Below, one piece after another: positions 28,240 through 37,356 of a DNA stretch of 64,000 bases. The stretch is from the NCBI RefSeq assembly GCF_021462265.1, contig NZ_JAJONF010000003.1, positions 310,001 to 374,000 on the forward strand, given 5' to 3'. The position numbers and the translations under genes were made by a program. Source of the DNA: Streptomyces shenzhenensis. GTDB taxonomy: Bacteria > Actinomycetota > Actinomycetes > Streptomycetales > Streptomycetaceae. The notes beneath the pieces are model-generated. The model did not search any database, had not been told where the DNA came from, and was given only the letters and a program-made list of their open reading frames with translations. Position 1 is the first letter of the stretch. The number at the start of each line of letters is the position of its first letter.

Positions 28240-28630
28240 CCCGCCCCCTCCCCGGCCTCCGCAGCGGAGACGGAGGGTGTGGCGCAAGGTTAGAGCAATG
28301 CCCCGGTGCTGTCAGACGGTGTGGGGCGGCGATCGGCGTGGTGCCGCTGTCCCGGCTCTGGCCGGTGGTCGGTCGGAACGTTGCGCCGCTCCCTGAAGGT
28401 TTGCTGTGCCTTGGCTCAATCTTGTGATGGCTTGGGGTCAAAGTTTTCCGATCTTGGTGGTGACATCGGTTATTGTGCGATGCCCCTGTGGCGCCGGTGA
28501 CGTGTCATCGTCAATCCGTAGTGCGCTCTCGGGGATTCAGAGGTTTCCAGCGGGCGTACGCCGTCGTCAGACGCCGCCGTACGTCGTCGCCAGACGCGTA
28601 CGGAAAGACGTACGCATGAAGGGGTGGGGG
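28240..28630. other. Divergent intergenic region, no gene
   Basis: 391 bp between the divergent membrane-protein and DUF1906 genes. It must carry both promoters. Repeated CGTCGTC/CGTACG blocks run from 28557 to 28614. No supported frame is seen. Confidence 0.4.
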
Positions 28631-29458
28631 ATGGCCGAGCACCGGCAGTCCAGGAAGCTCAGGTACATCGCGTGGGGGGCGGCCGGCGCCGCCGTCGTCG
28701 CGGGAGCCGGGATCGCGGCGCAGGCTTCCATGGCGGCCACCACCTGGCCCGCTCAGAAGACCTACACGGGCCACGCCTTCGACACCTGTGCCGCGCCCTC
28801 GCTGAACGCGATGAAGGCTTGGAAGGGCGGCCTCTACGGCGCCGCCGCCGTCTACGTCGGCGGCAAGAACCGCGGCTGCAGCCAGCCCAACCTCACCGCC
28901 TCCTGGGTCAAGTCGGTCAACTCCCTCGGCTGGAAGCTCATCCCGCTCTACGTCGGCGCCCAGCCGCCCTGCCAGAGCGGCTCCAACCCCGAGAAGCTCA
29001 CCGCCTCCACCGCCGCCTCCCTCGGCGTGAGCGATGCCAACGACGCGGTGGCCAAGGCGTCGGCGCTCGGCATGAAGGCCGGCAGCCCGATCTACCTCGA
29101 CATGGAGTCGTACGACACCACGAACACGGCGTGCAACGACGCCGTGCTGACGTATGTGCGTTCCTTCTCCAAGACGCTGCGTGCCAAGGTCTACCGCGGC
29201 GGCTACTACGGCTTCACCAGCTCCAGCGCCAAGGCCATCGCCACCGCGACCAACAAGACGGACCTGCCGGGCAACCTCTGGTACGCGCTGTGGGACAAGA
29301 AGTACACGACCACCTCGGACTGGCCGTGGGGGTCCACCCAGTACACCAACCACAGCCGTGCGCACCAGTACATCGTCAACAGCAAGGAGACGCGGAACGG
29401 TTACACGATCACCGTGGACCGCGACGCGTGGGACGCGCCGGTCGCCATCATCGGCTGA
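28631..29458 (+). CDS. Secreted DUF1906 (glycoside-hydrolase-like) protein
   Basis: 275 residues from ATG 28631 (GGGGTGGGGG immediately upstream; ATG 28616 is an alternative). The first 35 residues are a signal peptide with a basic start (RQSRKLRY) and a hydrophobic core, ending before TTWPAQ. The mature part follows the DUF1906 pattern: GHAFDTCAAPSLNAMKAW, YVGGKNRGCSQPNLT, IPLYVGAQPPC, SPIYLDMESYD and VYRGGYYGFTS, a TIM-barrel-like fold related to GH25 lysozymes. The acidic pair in LDMESYD is the candidate catalytic site. It is probably an extracellular cell-wall-active protein. Confidence 0.88.
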   Translation: MAEHRQSRKLRYIAWGAAGAAVVAGAGIAAQASMAATTWPAQKTYTGHAFDTCAAPSLNAMKAWKGGLYGAAAVYVGGKNRGCSQPNLTASWVKSVNSLGWKLIPLYVGAQPPCQSGSNPEKLTASTAASLGVSDANDAVAKASALGMKAGSPIYLDMESYDTTNTACNDAVLTYVRSFSKTLRAKVYRGGYYGFTSSSAKAIATATNKTDLPGNLWYALWDKKYTTTSDWPWGSTQYTNHSRAHQYIVNSKETRNGYTITVDRDAWDAPVAIIG

Positions 29459-29534
29459 ATTCGTGTGACGCCTGTGTGCCCCGCGCGGCAGACGAGCGGG
29501 GCGCTGGGACGGCAGGACGGAGAAGGGGCGGGAG

Positions 29535-29855
29535 ATGAAGGTGGTCGCCATGGCGGCGGTCCGGGGGATCGCAGGGCGCGTCGGGTTCGCCGCGTTGCCC
29601 GTGCTCACCCTCGGACTGCTGTGCAACGTACCGTCCCTGGTTCTCGCCCTGCGTCGGCGTACCCGTGCCGACTGGTGGGCCTTCGCCGGGTTCAGCGCGG
29701 TCCTGGCGGCGTGGGTCACCGATGTCGGGCTGACTCCGGACGACACCCACGGCCTGCTGTTCATGGCCGATCTGCTGCTGATCCTGCTGTCCATGGCGGG
29801 CGCCTCCTTGCACGCGTGGATGATGTGGCCCCGGCTTGCGGCAGGGCGGCGCTGA
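29535..29855 (+). CDS. Small integral membrane protein, paralogue of the 27877 gene
   Basis: 106 residues. Hydrophobic helices VGFAALPVLTLGLLCNVPSL, AGFSAVLAAWVTDVG and LLFMADLLLILLSMAGASL. An AAGGGG lies before ATG 29535. The central loop (RRRTRADWWAFAGF) matches that of the protein at 27877-28239. It lies 76 bp after the DUF1906 gene on the same strand, so the two may be co-transcribed. Function unknown. Confidence 0.65.
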   Translation: MKVVAMAAVRGIAGRVGFAALPVLTLGLLCNVPSLVLALRRRTRADWWAFAGFSAVLAAWVTDVGLTPDDTHGLLFMADLLLILLSMAGASLHAWMMWPRLAAGRR

Positions 29856-29931
29856 CGGCGCTGGTAGCGCTGGTGGCGACGCGGACAGAAGCAGGGCAAG
29901 GCGCAGAGCTCGAAAGCAGGCATGCAGGCAA

Positions 29932-30552
29932 GTGGCCAAACAGGTGAGACAGGTGTCGCAGGCGCGCGCCGCCCGACCGGAGCGGACCGGACGGTTCGCC
30001 GTCTTGGGGCGTGCCACCGTCACATGGTTGCGCTCGCTCCGCGGGCGCACCGTCGCGCTGGCGGCGGGCGGGGTCGCGGTCGCCGCCGCTGTGGCCGTCA
30101 CCGTCGGATTCCTTCCCTCCCAGAACGGCGGCCGCCCCCCGATCCCCGACACTCGGGCGCGTCACTACGTTGACGTCGACGCCTGTCTGCTCACCGGCGA
30201 GAGGGGGATCAGCGGGGGGACCGCCGCCGCGGTCTGGCAGGGCATGCAGGAAGCCTCTGTGAAGACTCACGCGCGCGTGAGCTACGAGCAGGTGACCGGT
30301 GAGCAGAGCACCGGCAACGCGCGCCCCTTCCTCAACAGCCTGTTCCAGCGCTCCTGCGATGTCGTCCTCGCCGTGGGGCGGCCCGAGGTCGCGGTCGCGG
30401 CACAGGCCGCGCCCACGCACCGGAAGGTGGGCTTCGTGCTGGTGGGCGGCGGCAGCGCGGCCGTCTCCAACGTGACCACTGTCTCCGCCGGTGACGGAGT
30501 GCGGGCCGAGGTCGCCGGCGCCGTCGAGCGGGCGGTGGCCGGACGGGACTGA
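29932..30552 (+). CDS. Membrane-anchored BMP-like protein
   Basis: About 206 residues from GTG 29932; the frame is open further upstream (from TTG 29836, overlapping the previous gene), and no start has a convincing ribosome binding site. A basic N-terminus (RQVSQARAARPERTGR) precedes one transmembrane helix (VALAAGGVAVAAAVAVTVGF). The outer part (DVDACLLTGERGISGG, AAVWQGMQEASVKTHARV, RSCDVVLAVGRPEVAVA) resembles a shortened BMP/Med-type solute-binding fold. It may sense or bind a nucleoside-like ligand, but no ABC partner is adjacent. Confidence 0.62.
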   Translation: MAKQVRQVSQARAARPERTGRFAVLGRATVTWLRSLRGRTVALAAGGVAVAAAVAVTVGFLPSQNGGRPPIPDTRARHYVDVDACLLTGERGISGGTAAAVWQGMQEASVKTHARVSYEQVTGEQSTGNARPFLNSLFQRSCDVVLAVGRPEVAVAAQAAPTHRKVGFVLVGGGSAAVSNVTTVSAGDGVRAEVAGAVERAVAGRD

Positions 30553-30730
30553 GCGCCGTTCCCTCAGGGAGACACGGCGCGACCCGCAAACCCTTCCGGT
30601 GGGTGGTGCGGCGGTGCCGGATACGGGTGTGAATCGTTGGTCGAATGGGTTGGCCAGAGCCTGCCCACTGCCTACCATCGATCACCGCAAGACCTTGTGC
30701 TCCGCCGCACAATCTCCTCGGGAGGCACCC

Positions 30731-31378
30731 TTGCACCGCCGCCGTCGCACCGCGCTCGTCCTCTCCGCCGCGATCGCCGCCGCGGCTCCCTTGCTGACCG
30801 CCTGCGGAAGCGACGCCCACCCGGGTGCGGCGGCCGTCGTGGGCGGCCAGCGGATCACCGTCTCGCAGCTGGAGAACCGCGTGAACGAGGTGCGCCGGGC
30901 CCAGCGCGCCGCGGTGCCGGACCAGACTCAGTACCAGCAGGTCCTCGCCTCCACCAGCAGCCTCACCCGGGACACCCTGTACAACATGGTCCTCGACCGG
31001 GTGCTGCACCGGGCCGCCCAGGACGCGGGCGTCGGCGTCACCCGCAAGGAGGTCGAGGAGATGCGCTCCGGCCTCGAACAGCAGGCCGGCGGCTCCGCGG
31101 CGCTGCAGACCGCCTGGCTGCAGAAGTACGGCATCGCCCCCGAGCGCCTGGACGACAACCTCCGCTTCCAGGTGGAGGCCAAGAAGCTCGCCCAGGCCCT
31201 CGGCACCGACACCTCGCAGCCGGTCTTCTGGAAGGCCCTGGCCACCGCGTCCAAGGAACTCCACGTCGACCTCAACCCGCGCTACGGCGCCTGGGACGTC
31301 CAGAAGAGCAGCCGGGTGGACGCCAAGACGCCGTGGGTACGGGAGGTCACGTCGGCCGGGACGCAGGTGTCGGCGTAG
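30731..31378 (+). CDS. SurA N-terminal-like lipoprotein
   Basis: 215 residues from TTG 30731 with GGGAGG five bases upstream. A lipoprotein signal (RRRRTALVLSAAIAAAAPLL followed by TAC) predicts lipid attachment at Cys and location on the outer face of the membrane. The mature part begins AAVVGGQRITVSQLENRVNE, the SurA/PrsA N-terminal chaperone motif, then helical sequence (VLDRVLHRAAQDAGVGVTRK). No parvulin isomerase domain follows, so it is a chaperone-type protein only. It sits before mazG, as I recall from other Streptomyces. Confidence 0.85.
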   Translation: MHRRRRTALVLSAAIAAAAPLLTACGSDAHPGAAAVVGGQRITVSQLENRVNEVRRAQRAAVPDQTQYQQVLASTSSLTRDTLYNMVLDRVLHRAAQDAGVGVTRKEVEEMRSGLEQQAGGSAALQTAWLQKYGIAPERLDDNLRFQVEAKKLAQALGTDTSQPVFWKALATASKELHVDLNPRYGAWDVQKSSRVDAKTPWVREVTSAGTQVSA

Positions 31379-31543
31379 GACGGGCCGCGGGCCGCGCGGG
31401 GCAGGCCGCTGGGGCGGGCCGACGGGGCGGGCCGACGGGGCGAGTCCCGGCCGCACCTCCGCGGTGGTCATACGATCACTTGATCGTCCCCGCCCTGTGG
31501 ACAAACCGCGAGGCCGGCAGCGGTGGTGCGTTACGTTCGGAGC

Positions 31544-32608
31544 GTGAACACCACCAGGCCCGAACCCACCACCCCGGAACCCTCTCCGGCCGCCCAGCCC
31601 GGCCAGACCTCCCAGCACGGCCAGATCCCCCAGACCAGCCAGACCGACCCGTCCGACCGGTCCGACGCCGGCCGGGTCGTCCTGCTCACCACCAGCCACC
31701 GGGTCGCCCCCGGCCTGCTGTCCTGGCCCGCCTGGCAGGCACTGCGCGTGGCGGACCGCGTGCTGTGCGCGGACGGCGCGCATCCGCAGCTGCCGTATCT
31801 GCGGGAGGCCGGGACGGCCGTGGACGAGGCGGCCCCCACCGCGGAGGAACTGGTCGACGCCTGCGCCGGCGGCCGGACGGTGGTGGTCGTGGCGACGGGC
31901 GAGGGTGAGCCCGCCCTCACGGACGGCCTGGCCCGCCTCGCCGGCTCCGGCCGCGTGCGGATGCCCGAGCTGGAGCTGCTCCCCGCCTCCTACGACCTGC
32001 CCGGCGCCCGCCTCCTCGACCTCGTCCAGGTCATGGACCGGATCCGCGCCGAGTGCCCCTGGTCCTCCCTGAAGACCCACGAGGGCCTGGCCAAGTACGC
32101 CATCGAGGAGGCTTACGAACTCGTCGAGGCGATCGAGGCCGGCGACCGCGACGAACTGCGCGAGGAACTGGGCGACGTGCTCCTCCAGGTCGTCTTCCAC
32201 GCACGGATCGCGGAGGAGGACCCGGACGCCCCCTTCTCGATCGACGACGTGGCGGGAGGCATCGTCGCCAAGCTCGTCCACCGCCACCCGCACGTCTTCG
32301 GCGACGAGACCGCCTCGACCCCGGAGGAGGTCAAGGAACACTGGCTGCGGACCAAGGCGATGGAGAAGCAGCGCGAGTCGGTGACGGACGGGGTGCCCCT
32401 CGCGCAGCCGGGTCTCGCCCTGGCGGCGAAGCTGGCCTCACGGGTGCGCACGGCGGGGCTGGACGTACCGCTGCCCCAGGCGGGGGGCATCGGCTACCAA
32501 CTGCTCGCGCTGGCGGTCCACGCGGAGGCGGAGGGCGTCGACCCCGAGGCGGCACTGCGGGCGGCGGCCCGGGCGTACCGGGACGCGATCAGGAGAACGG
32601 AAGAATGA
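31544..32608 (+). CDS. mazG: MazG nucleoside triphosphate pyrophosphohydrolase
   Basis: 354 residues from GTG 31544 (GTG 31523 also possible). A Pro/Gln/Thr-rich N-terminus is followed by a partial tetrapyrrole-methylase-like domain (VVLLTTSHRVAPGLLSWPAW, RTVVVVATGEGEPALTDGL) and a complete MazG domain: RIRAECPWSSLKTHEGLAKY, IEEAYELVEAIE, REELGDVLLQVVFHARIAEE. The EExxE and ELGD acidic residues coordinate Mg2+. The enzyme hydrolyses (d)NTPs to monophosphate and pyrophosphate and protects against non-canonical nucleotides. It converges with the P450 gene with a six-base gap. Confidence 0.92.
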   Translation: MNTTRPEPTTPEPSPAAQPGQTSQHGQIPQTSQTDPSDRSDAGRVVLLTTSHRVAPGLLSWPAWQALRVADRVLCADGAHPQLPYLREAGTAVDEAAPTAEELVDACAGGRTVVVVATGEGEPALTDGLARLAGSGRVRMPELELLPASYDLPGARLLDLVQVMDRIRAECPWSSLKTHEGLAKYAIEEAYELVEAIEAGDRDELREELGDVLLQVVFHARIAEEDPDAPFSIDDVAGGIVAKLVHRHPHVFGDETASTPEEVKEHWLRTKAMEKQRESVTDGVPLAQPGLALAAKLASRVRTAGLDVPLPQAGGIGYQLLALAVHAEAEGVDPEAALRAAARAYRDAIRRTEE

Positions 32609-32614
32609 CTCTGA

Positions 32615-33853
32615 TCAGGGGGCGGTGAACTGCACGGGCAGTTCCCGCAGCCCGCGCATGATGAGCCCACCCCGCCAGCGCAGGTCGGCGGGATCTGCTG
32701 CAAGCCGGAGGTCGGGGAGGCGGAGCAGCAGCGTCCTGAGGGCGGTACGGCCTTCGAGGCGGGCCAAGGGTGCGCCGAGGCAGTAGTGGATGCCGTGGCC
32801 GTATCCGAGGTGCTGGTTGTCTATGCGGGCGAGGTCGAGTGTGTCGGGCTCCGAGAATCGCGCGGGGTCGCGGTCCGCGGCAGCGAGGACGACCAGTACC
32901 GGGTCCCCGGTGTTAATAGGCTGCCCGCCGATGGAGAGGGTTTCGGTGGCGAAGCGCCAGGTGGCCAGCTCCACCGGTCCGTCGTAGCGGAGCAGCTCTT
33001 CCACTCCGGTGTCGAGCAGTGCGGTGTCCCCGCGCTCGATCGACTGCTGGAGCCGGTCCCTCTGCGTGGGATTGCGTAGAAGCGCGTGTACGCCGTTGCC
33101 GATGAGATTGATGGTGGTCTCGAAGCCTGCGAAAAGAAGTACGAAGCACATAGCGGCGGCTTCGTTCTCGGTGAGGTGTTCGCCCTGGTCGGAGGCGCGG
33201 ATGAGTCCTGAGATCAGATCCTCGCCGAGGAGGCCGCGTTTACGGTGGATGAGGTCGGCGAGGTAGGCGCGGATCTTCTTGACGGAACGGGCCACGCCGC
33301 CGCGCGGGCCCCCGCCATGCCGGATCATCATCCCTGCCCATTCGCGTAGCTTGTCCTGATCCTCGCGTGGGACGCCGAGCAGGTCGCAGATCGCATAGAT
33401 CGGAAGAGGGAAGGCGAAGTCGTGGATGAGGTCGGCCTTGCCCTGTGGTGCGAATCGGTCGATGAGGTCATCGGTCAACTCCTGCACACGCGGACCGAAT
33501 TGCGCCACGCGGCGGGGAGTGAAGGCCTGGGAGACGAGGCGGCGCAGCCGGGTGTGGTCCGGCGGGTCGATATTGAGTAGGTGCGTCATGAGATTGGCGC
33601 TTCGCTCACCAGGGATGCCGGTCCTGCTCTTGCTGTGCGCCCCCTCGGCGTGATGGTCGGGATTCTTCGAAAGCCGTCCGTCGGCGAGAGCCTGGCGTGC
33701 GTCGTCGTAGCGGGTCACCAGCCAGGCCTCCACTCCGCTGGGAAGCTTCGTCCAGCGGACCGGGGAGTGCTCGCGCAGCCAGGCGTAGGTCGGGTACGGA
33801 TCGGCGGCGAACCCCCAGGTGAAGAGCTCGGGGGCGGTGTTCGGGACGTTCAC
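32615..33853 (-). CDS. Cytochrome P450, CYP107-like
   Basis: 412 residues from GTG 33853, giving the usual NVPNTAPELFTWGFAADPYP start; no ribosome binding site is evident and the frame extends upstream to ATG 33955. Landmarks: WLREHSPV near the N-terminus, DPPDHTRLRR (C helix), LLFAGFETTINL (I helix with acid and Thr), EELLRYDGPV (ExxR), and the heme loop YGHGIHYCLGAPLARLE with the axial Cys; Tyr replaces the usual Phe that opens this loop. Streptomyces coelicolor has a CYP107U-type P450 at this locus, as I recall, linked to development. No redox partner is adjacent. Confidence 0.9.
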   Translation of the reverse strand: MNVPNTAPELFTWGFAADPYPTYAWLREHSPVRWTKLPSGVEAWLVTRYDDARQALADGRLSKNPDHHAEGAHSKSRTGIPGERSANLMTHLLNIDPPDHTRLRRLVSQAFTPRRVAQFGPRVQELTDDLIDRFAPQGKADLIHDFAFPLPIYAICDLLGVPREDQDKLREWAGMMIRHGGGPRGGVARSVKKIRAYLADLIHRKRGLLGEDLISGLIRASDQGEHLTENEAAAMCFVLLFAGFETTINLIGNGVHALLRNPTQRDRLQQSIERGDTALLDTGVEELLRYDGPVELATWRFATETLSIGGQPINTGDPVLVVLAAADRDPARFSEPDTLDLARIDNQHLGYGHGIHYCLGAPLARLEGRTALRTLLLRLPDLRLAADPADLRWRGGLIMRGLRELPVQFTAP

Positions 33854-34008
33854 AGGGAAAACCGTAGCGGGAGTCGGCCGGTGGCGGCCTTGGCACAGAG
33901 ACGCCGATCCTGTCTCCGGTATATGGAGAAATATGCACTTACGGGGGAGTTTCATCTGTTTTTCGATGCCGCGTCTTGAGACACGCTAATTTCCCGAAAA
34001 CGCAAGAG

Positions 34009-34040
34009 GTCCCAGAGCCGGCCAGGGCTCCGGGACCTTG
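34009..34040. terminator. Imperfect hairpin between P450 and serine recombinase
   Basis: AGGTCCCAGAGCC (34009-34021) pairs with GGCTCCGGGACCT (34028-34040) with one mismatch. It precedes the recombinase start by 20 bp and lies upstream of the P450 gene, so it may be part of the element end rather than a true gene terminator. Confidence 0.4.
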
Positions 34041-34060
34041 CCAGCCGTGAAGGGGCTGAC

Positions 34061-36013
34061 GTGGTAGACGCTACAGCTGTGTCCACGCCCGCGGTCAACC
34101 GTGGTCCGGAACCGGTTCGTACTGTTCGAGCAGCTTTGATGCTGCGGGTCTCGACGCGGGAGCAGGCGCAGGGCTACGGGCTCGACCTCCAGGAGCGCGC
34201 GGGGCGTGTCTATGTCAGTGGTCGACCTGGGTGGGTCCTCTCCCCCGAAATGATCTTCAAGGACGTGGGAGTTTCGGGAGCGGTCATCGAGCGCCCTGCC
34301 ATGCTGCGGCTGGAAGAGGCCGCTCGGCAGGGCCTCATCGATGTGATCGTGGTCCACAAGTTCGACCGCATCGGACGTACTGGCACCGCGTTCTGGACGT
34401 GGATCTGGGCCATGGAAGACCTCGGTGTCGGCTTCGCCTCGGTCACCCAGGACATCGATACCACTACGGATCTCGGCCGACGGCAATTGAAGTTTCACGC
34501 CCTGATGGCCGAAGCCGAACGGAATCTGATCCGCGAACGCACTCAGAGCGGGCGTCAGCGAGCGGCTCTTGAAGGGGGTTGGGTAGGGGGCCCGCCCCCG
34601 TGGGGGTACGCCATCGAGAAGACCGGCAGGCGTGGGTCCAGGCTTGTCGTCGCCGAGGCCGAGGCTCGCGTCGTCCTCAAGGCGGTGAGTCTCATCGTGG
34701 ACGAGAAGAAAAGCGTGTCCGAGACGGCCCGGGAACTCACCGCGCACGGCTATCTCCCGCGCAGCGGTCGGCCGTGGACTGCTTCCAATGTTCACCGGCG
34801 CCTCACGAGCTCCGCGCTTCTCGAAGGGAAGGTCGTCTTTCGCGACCCGGCCAGGAAAGGCGGGAAAGCCACCAGGCTGGATGACGAGGGTGCCCCGCTG
34901 CGCGGGTGCAGCGTAACCATCCCGGTACCCCGCATCCTTTCCGAAGAGAGGGCGACAGCGCTCGCGAAGGCAATCAAGGAGACGGGGCACTCCTCACGTG
35001 CGGCCGCTGAGCACTACCCACTGACCGGCCGGATCCTCGGCAGGTGCGGACATGGCTACGTCGGCAACTACCACAACTCTCAGGGGGCTCGGTACTACCG
35101 GTGTGGGGGCGGGAACAACGGCAAGGAGACGAATTGCGCCGACCCCTGTCTGACCGCAGGCGACGTCGAGGCGGCCGTCTGGAACGAAGTCATCGGGTTT
35201 CTCTCCGACCCCGAGTGGTCGGGCGGGTTGCCCGAGAACAAACCAAACGTCTACCCCGGAGACATGCGTAAGCAACGTGAACGAGTGACCGCCTTCGAGA
35301 ACCGGCTCAGGGAGAAGGAAGCGGTTGCTGCCCGCGCCGCGGACGAGCTGGCAGGTATCCGCGACCTTGACCGGACGGTGAGGGAAGCGGCCCTGCGGCA
35401 GCTCGCGGAGGACGTGCGGGATGCCGCGGCGCAGCTCGCCAGGGGGAGGGAGGTTCTTGCGGAGCAAGAGAAGGCCGACCGGGCGGCTGTCACCGTCTCG
35501 GATCTCGTTCTGATGGCCAGGTCCGGGCAGTTGCAGGGCTTGGCGGCGGACCGGATGAGTGAAGTGATCGACCTTCTGGACATCAGGGTGAGGCCGCTGG
35601 GCGAGGTGCGGAAGCGATCCGGAGTCGCATGCAAGGTGACCGAGTGGCATGTGCGGACCGAGACGCCAGTTCCGGCGGAAGTGACCGAGTCGGTGTGGCC
35701 TGCCGTGGAGGAATTGATGGCCACTCACTTTCGATGCCGCCAGTTCGCGCGTGGGGCGGTGGACGTCCGGACTCAGGTGAACGGGATCCTCCACAGGCTG
35801 CGAACCGGGTGCCTGTGGCGAGAACTGCCCACGCGGTACGGGCCGTGGACACTCGCCAAGGACAGGCAGAACACATGGTTCAAGAAGGGCTTCTGGCCAG
35901 TCCTCGTGCACCATCTGAACCTCCTGGGGGACAGCGCGCCGGTTCAACGCGAGCCGCTCGTTCCGCCCTTCGAGGTCATCGTGGGCATCACTGGAAGGCC
36001 GAGCAGAACATGA
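34061..36013 (+). CDS. Large serine recombinase with C-terminal IS5/DUF4096-like module
   Basis: 650 residues from GTG 34061 (AAGGGG five bases upstream). Residues 22-165 form a resolvase catalytic domain: RAALMLRVSTREQAQGYGLD with the nucleophilic Ser, VVHKFDRIGRTG, and AERNLIRERTQ. A recombinase domain follows (PPWGYAIEKTG, ARELTAHGYLPRSGRPWTAS), then a zinc ribbon (GRCGHGY, YYRCGGG, NCADPCL) and a coiled coil (about 405-490). The last 90 residues (VDVRTQVNGILHRLRTGCLW, RELPTRYGPW) look like the N-terminal domain of IS5 transposases. It interrupts the P450-rpf core neighbourhood with no other phage gene. Confidence 0.88.
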   Translation: MVDATAVSTPAVNRGPEPVRTVRAALMLRVSTREQAQGYGLDLQERAGRVYVSGRPGWVLSPEMIFKDVGVSGAVIERPAMLRLEEAARQGLIDVIVVHKFDRIGRTGTAFWTWIWAMEDLGVGFASVTQDIDTTTDLGRRQLKFHALMAEAERNLIRERTQSGRQRAALEGGWVGGPPPWGYAIEKTGRRGSRLVVAEAEARVVLKAVSLIVDEKKSVSETARELTAHGYLPRSGRPWTASNVHRRLTSSALLEGKVVFRDPARKGGKATRLDDEGAPLRGCSVTIPVPRILSEERATALAKAIKETGHSSRAAAEHYPLTGRILGRCGHGYVGNYHNSQGARYYRCGGGNNGKETNCADPCLTAGDVEAAVWNEVIGFLSDPEWSGGLPENKPNVYPGDMRKQRERVTAFENRLREKEAVAARAADELAGIRDLDRTVREAALRQLAEDVRDAAAQLARGREVLAEQEKADRAAVTVSDLVLMARSGQLQGLAADRMSEVIDLLDIRVRPLGEVRKRSGVACKVTEWHVRTETPVPAEVTESVWPAVEELMATHFRCRQFARGAVDVRTQVNGILHRLRTGCLWRELPTRYGPWTLAKDRQNTWFKKGFWPVLVHHLNLLGDSAPVQREPLVPPFEVIVGITGRPSRT

Positions 36014-36158
36014 GAATCCCTCAACTCTGTGATCTTCACGTGATCTGCGCGGCATTAACTTGTGATGAGTGATCGTCTGCCGATACGTTCACCGCATCAG
36101 CGTGGCGCCCTGGGGGACCCGCCGCGCCGGTCACCACTGTCGCTCGAAAGGTTTCCGC

Positions 36159-37211
36159 ATGCTCTCCGGGAACGGTCGTCACCGTCGCCCCCGTCAGGCT
36201 CCGGCCCTCCTCGTCGCGGCCGGGGTGACCGGCTCCGCCATCGCCATCCCGCTCCTCGGTGCGGTGAGCGCCCACGCGGCGGACGGCTCCACCTGGGACC
36301 AGGTGGCCGAGTGCGAGAGCGGCGGTTCCTGGAGCGCCGACAGCGGCAACGGCTACTACGGCGGCCTCCAGATGTCCCTGGACGACTGGGCGAAGTACGG
36401 GGGCACGGAGTACGCCGCGACGCCGGACCAGGCGAGCCGTTCGCAGCAGATCGCGGTCGCCGAGAAGATACTCGCCGACCAGGGCACCAAGCCCTGGCGG
36501 ACCTGCGCCCTGCTCGCCGGGCTCTCCTCCGACGACGCCTCGGTGAACGTCGACACGGGACTCGGCGGATCGAATGGTTCGTCCGGTTCGTCTGGTTCCT
36601 CCGACTCGTCGGACTCGTCCTCCGGGCTGTCGGATTCGTCGTCCTCAGCGTCCTCGTCGTCTTCGTCGTCCCCTTCCGGTTCCGGTTCCGGCTCCTCCTC
36701 GGGCGCCGCGGACTCGGGCGGCGGATCCGCCACTCCCTCTCCGAGCGCGAGCACGGGTGGTGGCTCCAAGGCGGACACCCCCAGCAAATCCACCAAGAAG
36801 GGCAAGTCGGAATCTTCTGACTCCGACTCCGGATCCGGCGCCTCGAAGGCGAGCGGGAATCCCGTCATTCCCGAGGCTGACGACTCGGACAATTCGTGGC
36901 AGACCGGAGGCTCTTGGAGTCTGGTCGACACGGGGGCCGCCAGTGGCGGCGGCAAGCACCGCGGCGGCTCGGCGGACGAAAACGTGACAAAAAGTCAGAG
37001 TGCCACCTCCTCCGGTCGTCACGCCTCCCGCGACGGCGGCACCTACACCGTCCGCGAGGGGGACACCCTCGCCTCCATCGCCGACTCCCTTGACCTCGAC
37101 GGCGGGTGGCGCGCGCTCTATGCCGTGAACAAGGCCGACATCGGTGCCGACCCGAACGCCGTCACCCCCGGTCAGACCCTGAAAATCGGCAGCGAACCGG
37201 ACGGGAAGTAG
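36159..37211 (+). CDS. Resuscitation-promoting factor with LysM domain and long Ser/Gly linker
   Basis: 350 residues from ATG 36159 (AAAGG upstream). A signal peptide ends at AHA before ADGSTW. The transglycosylase-like Rpf domain (residues about 42-120) has WDQVAECESGGSW with the catalytic Glu and [16 protein letters not shown] very Ser/Gly/Asp-rich linker spans about 130-285. The C-terminal LysM (GGTYTVREGDTLASIADSLD) binds peptidoglycan. Such enzymes cleave cell-wall glycan and promote spore germination or outgrowth. The paralogue rpfA follows 361 bp downstream. Confidence 0.93.
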   Translation: MLSGNGRHRRPRQAPALLVAAGVTGSAIAIPLLGAVSAHAADGSTWDQVAECESGGSWSADSGNGYYGGLQMSLDDWAKYGGTEYAATPDQASRSQQIAVAEKILADQGTKPWRTCALLAGLSSDDASVNVDTGLGGSNGSSGSSGSSDSSDSSSGLSDSSSSASSSSSSSPSGSGSGSSSGAADSGGGSATPSPSASTGGGSKADTPSKSTKKGKSESSDSDSGSGASKASGNPVIPEADDSDNSWQTGGSWSLVDTGAASGGGKHRGGSADENVTKSQSATSSGRHASRDGGTYTVREGDTLASIADSLDLDGGWRALYAVNKADIGADPNAVTPGQTLKIGSEPDGK

Positions 37212-37356
37212 CGGGAGTTGACGCCCAGCTTCGGGGCTAATGTCCGGTTTGGTGAAAGTGTGGGATGAGTCTCAGAAGCCCTGATCATCTTTGGAATTCG
37301 CCGGATGCCCTGTTTACGGTCAAGGCCGCTCGTCACCACGAGCCCCGGCTGTCGCA

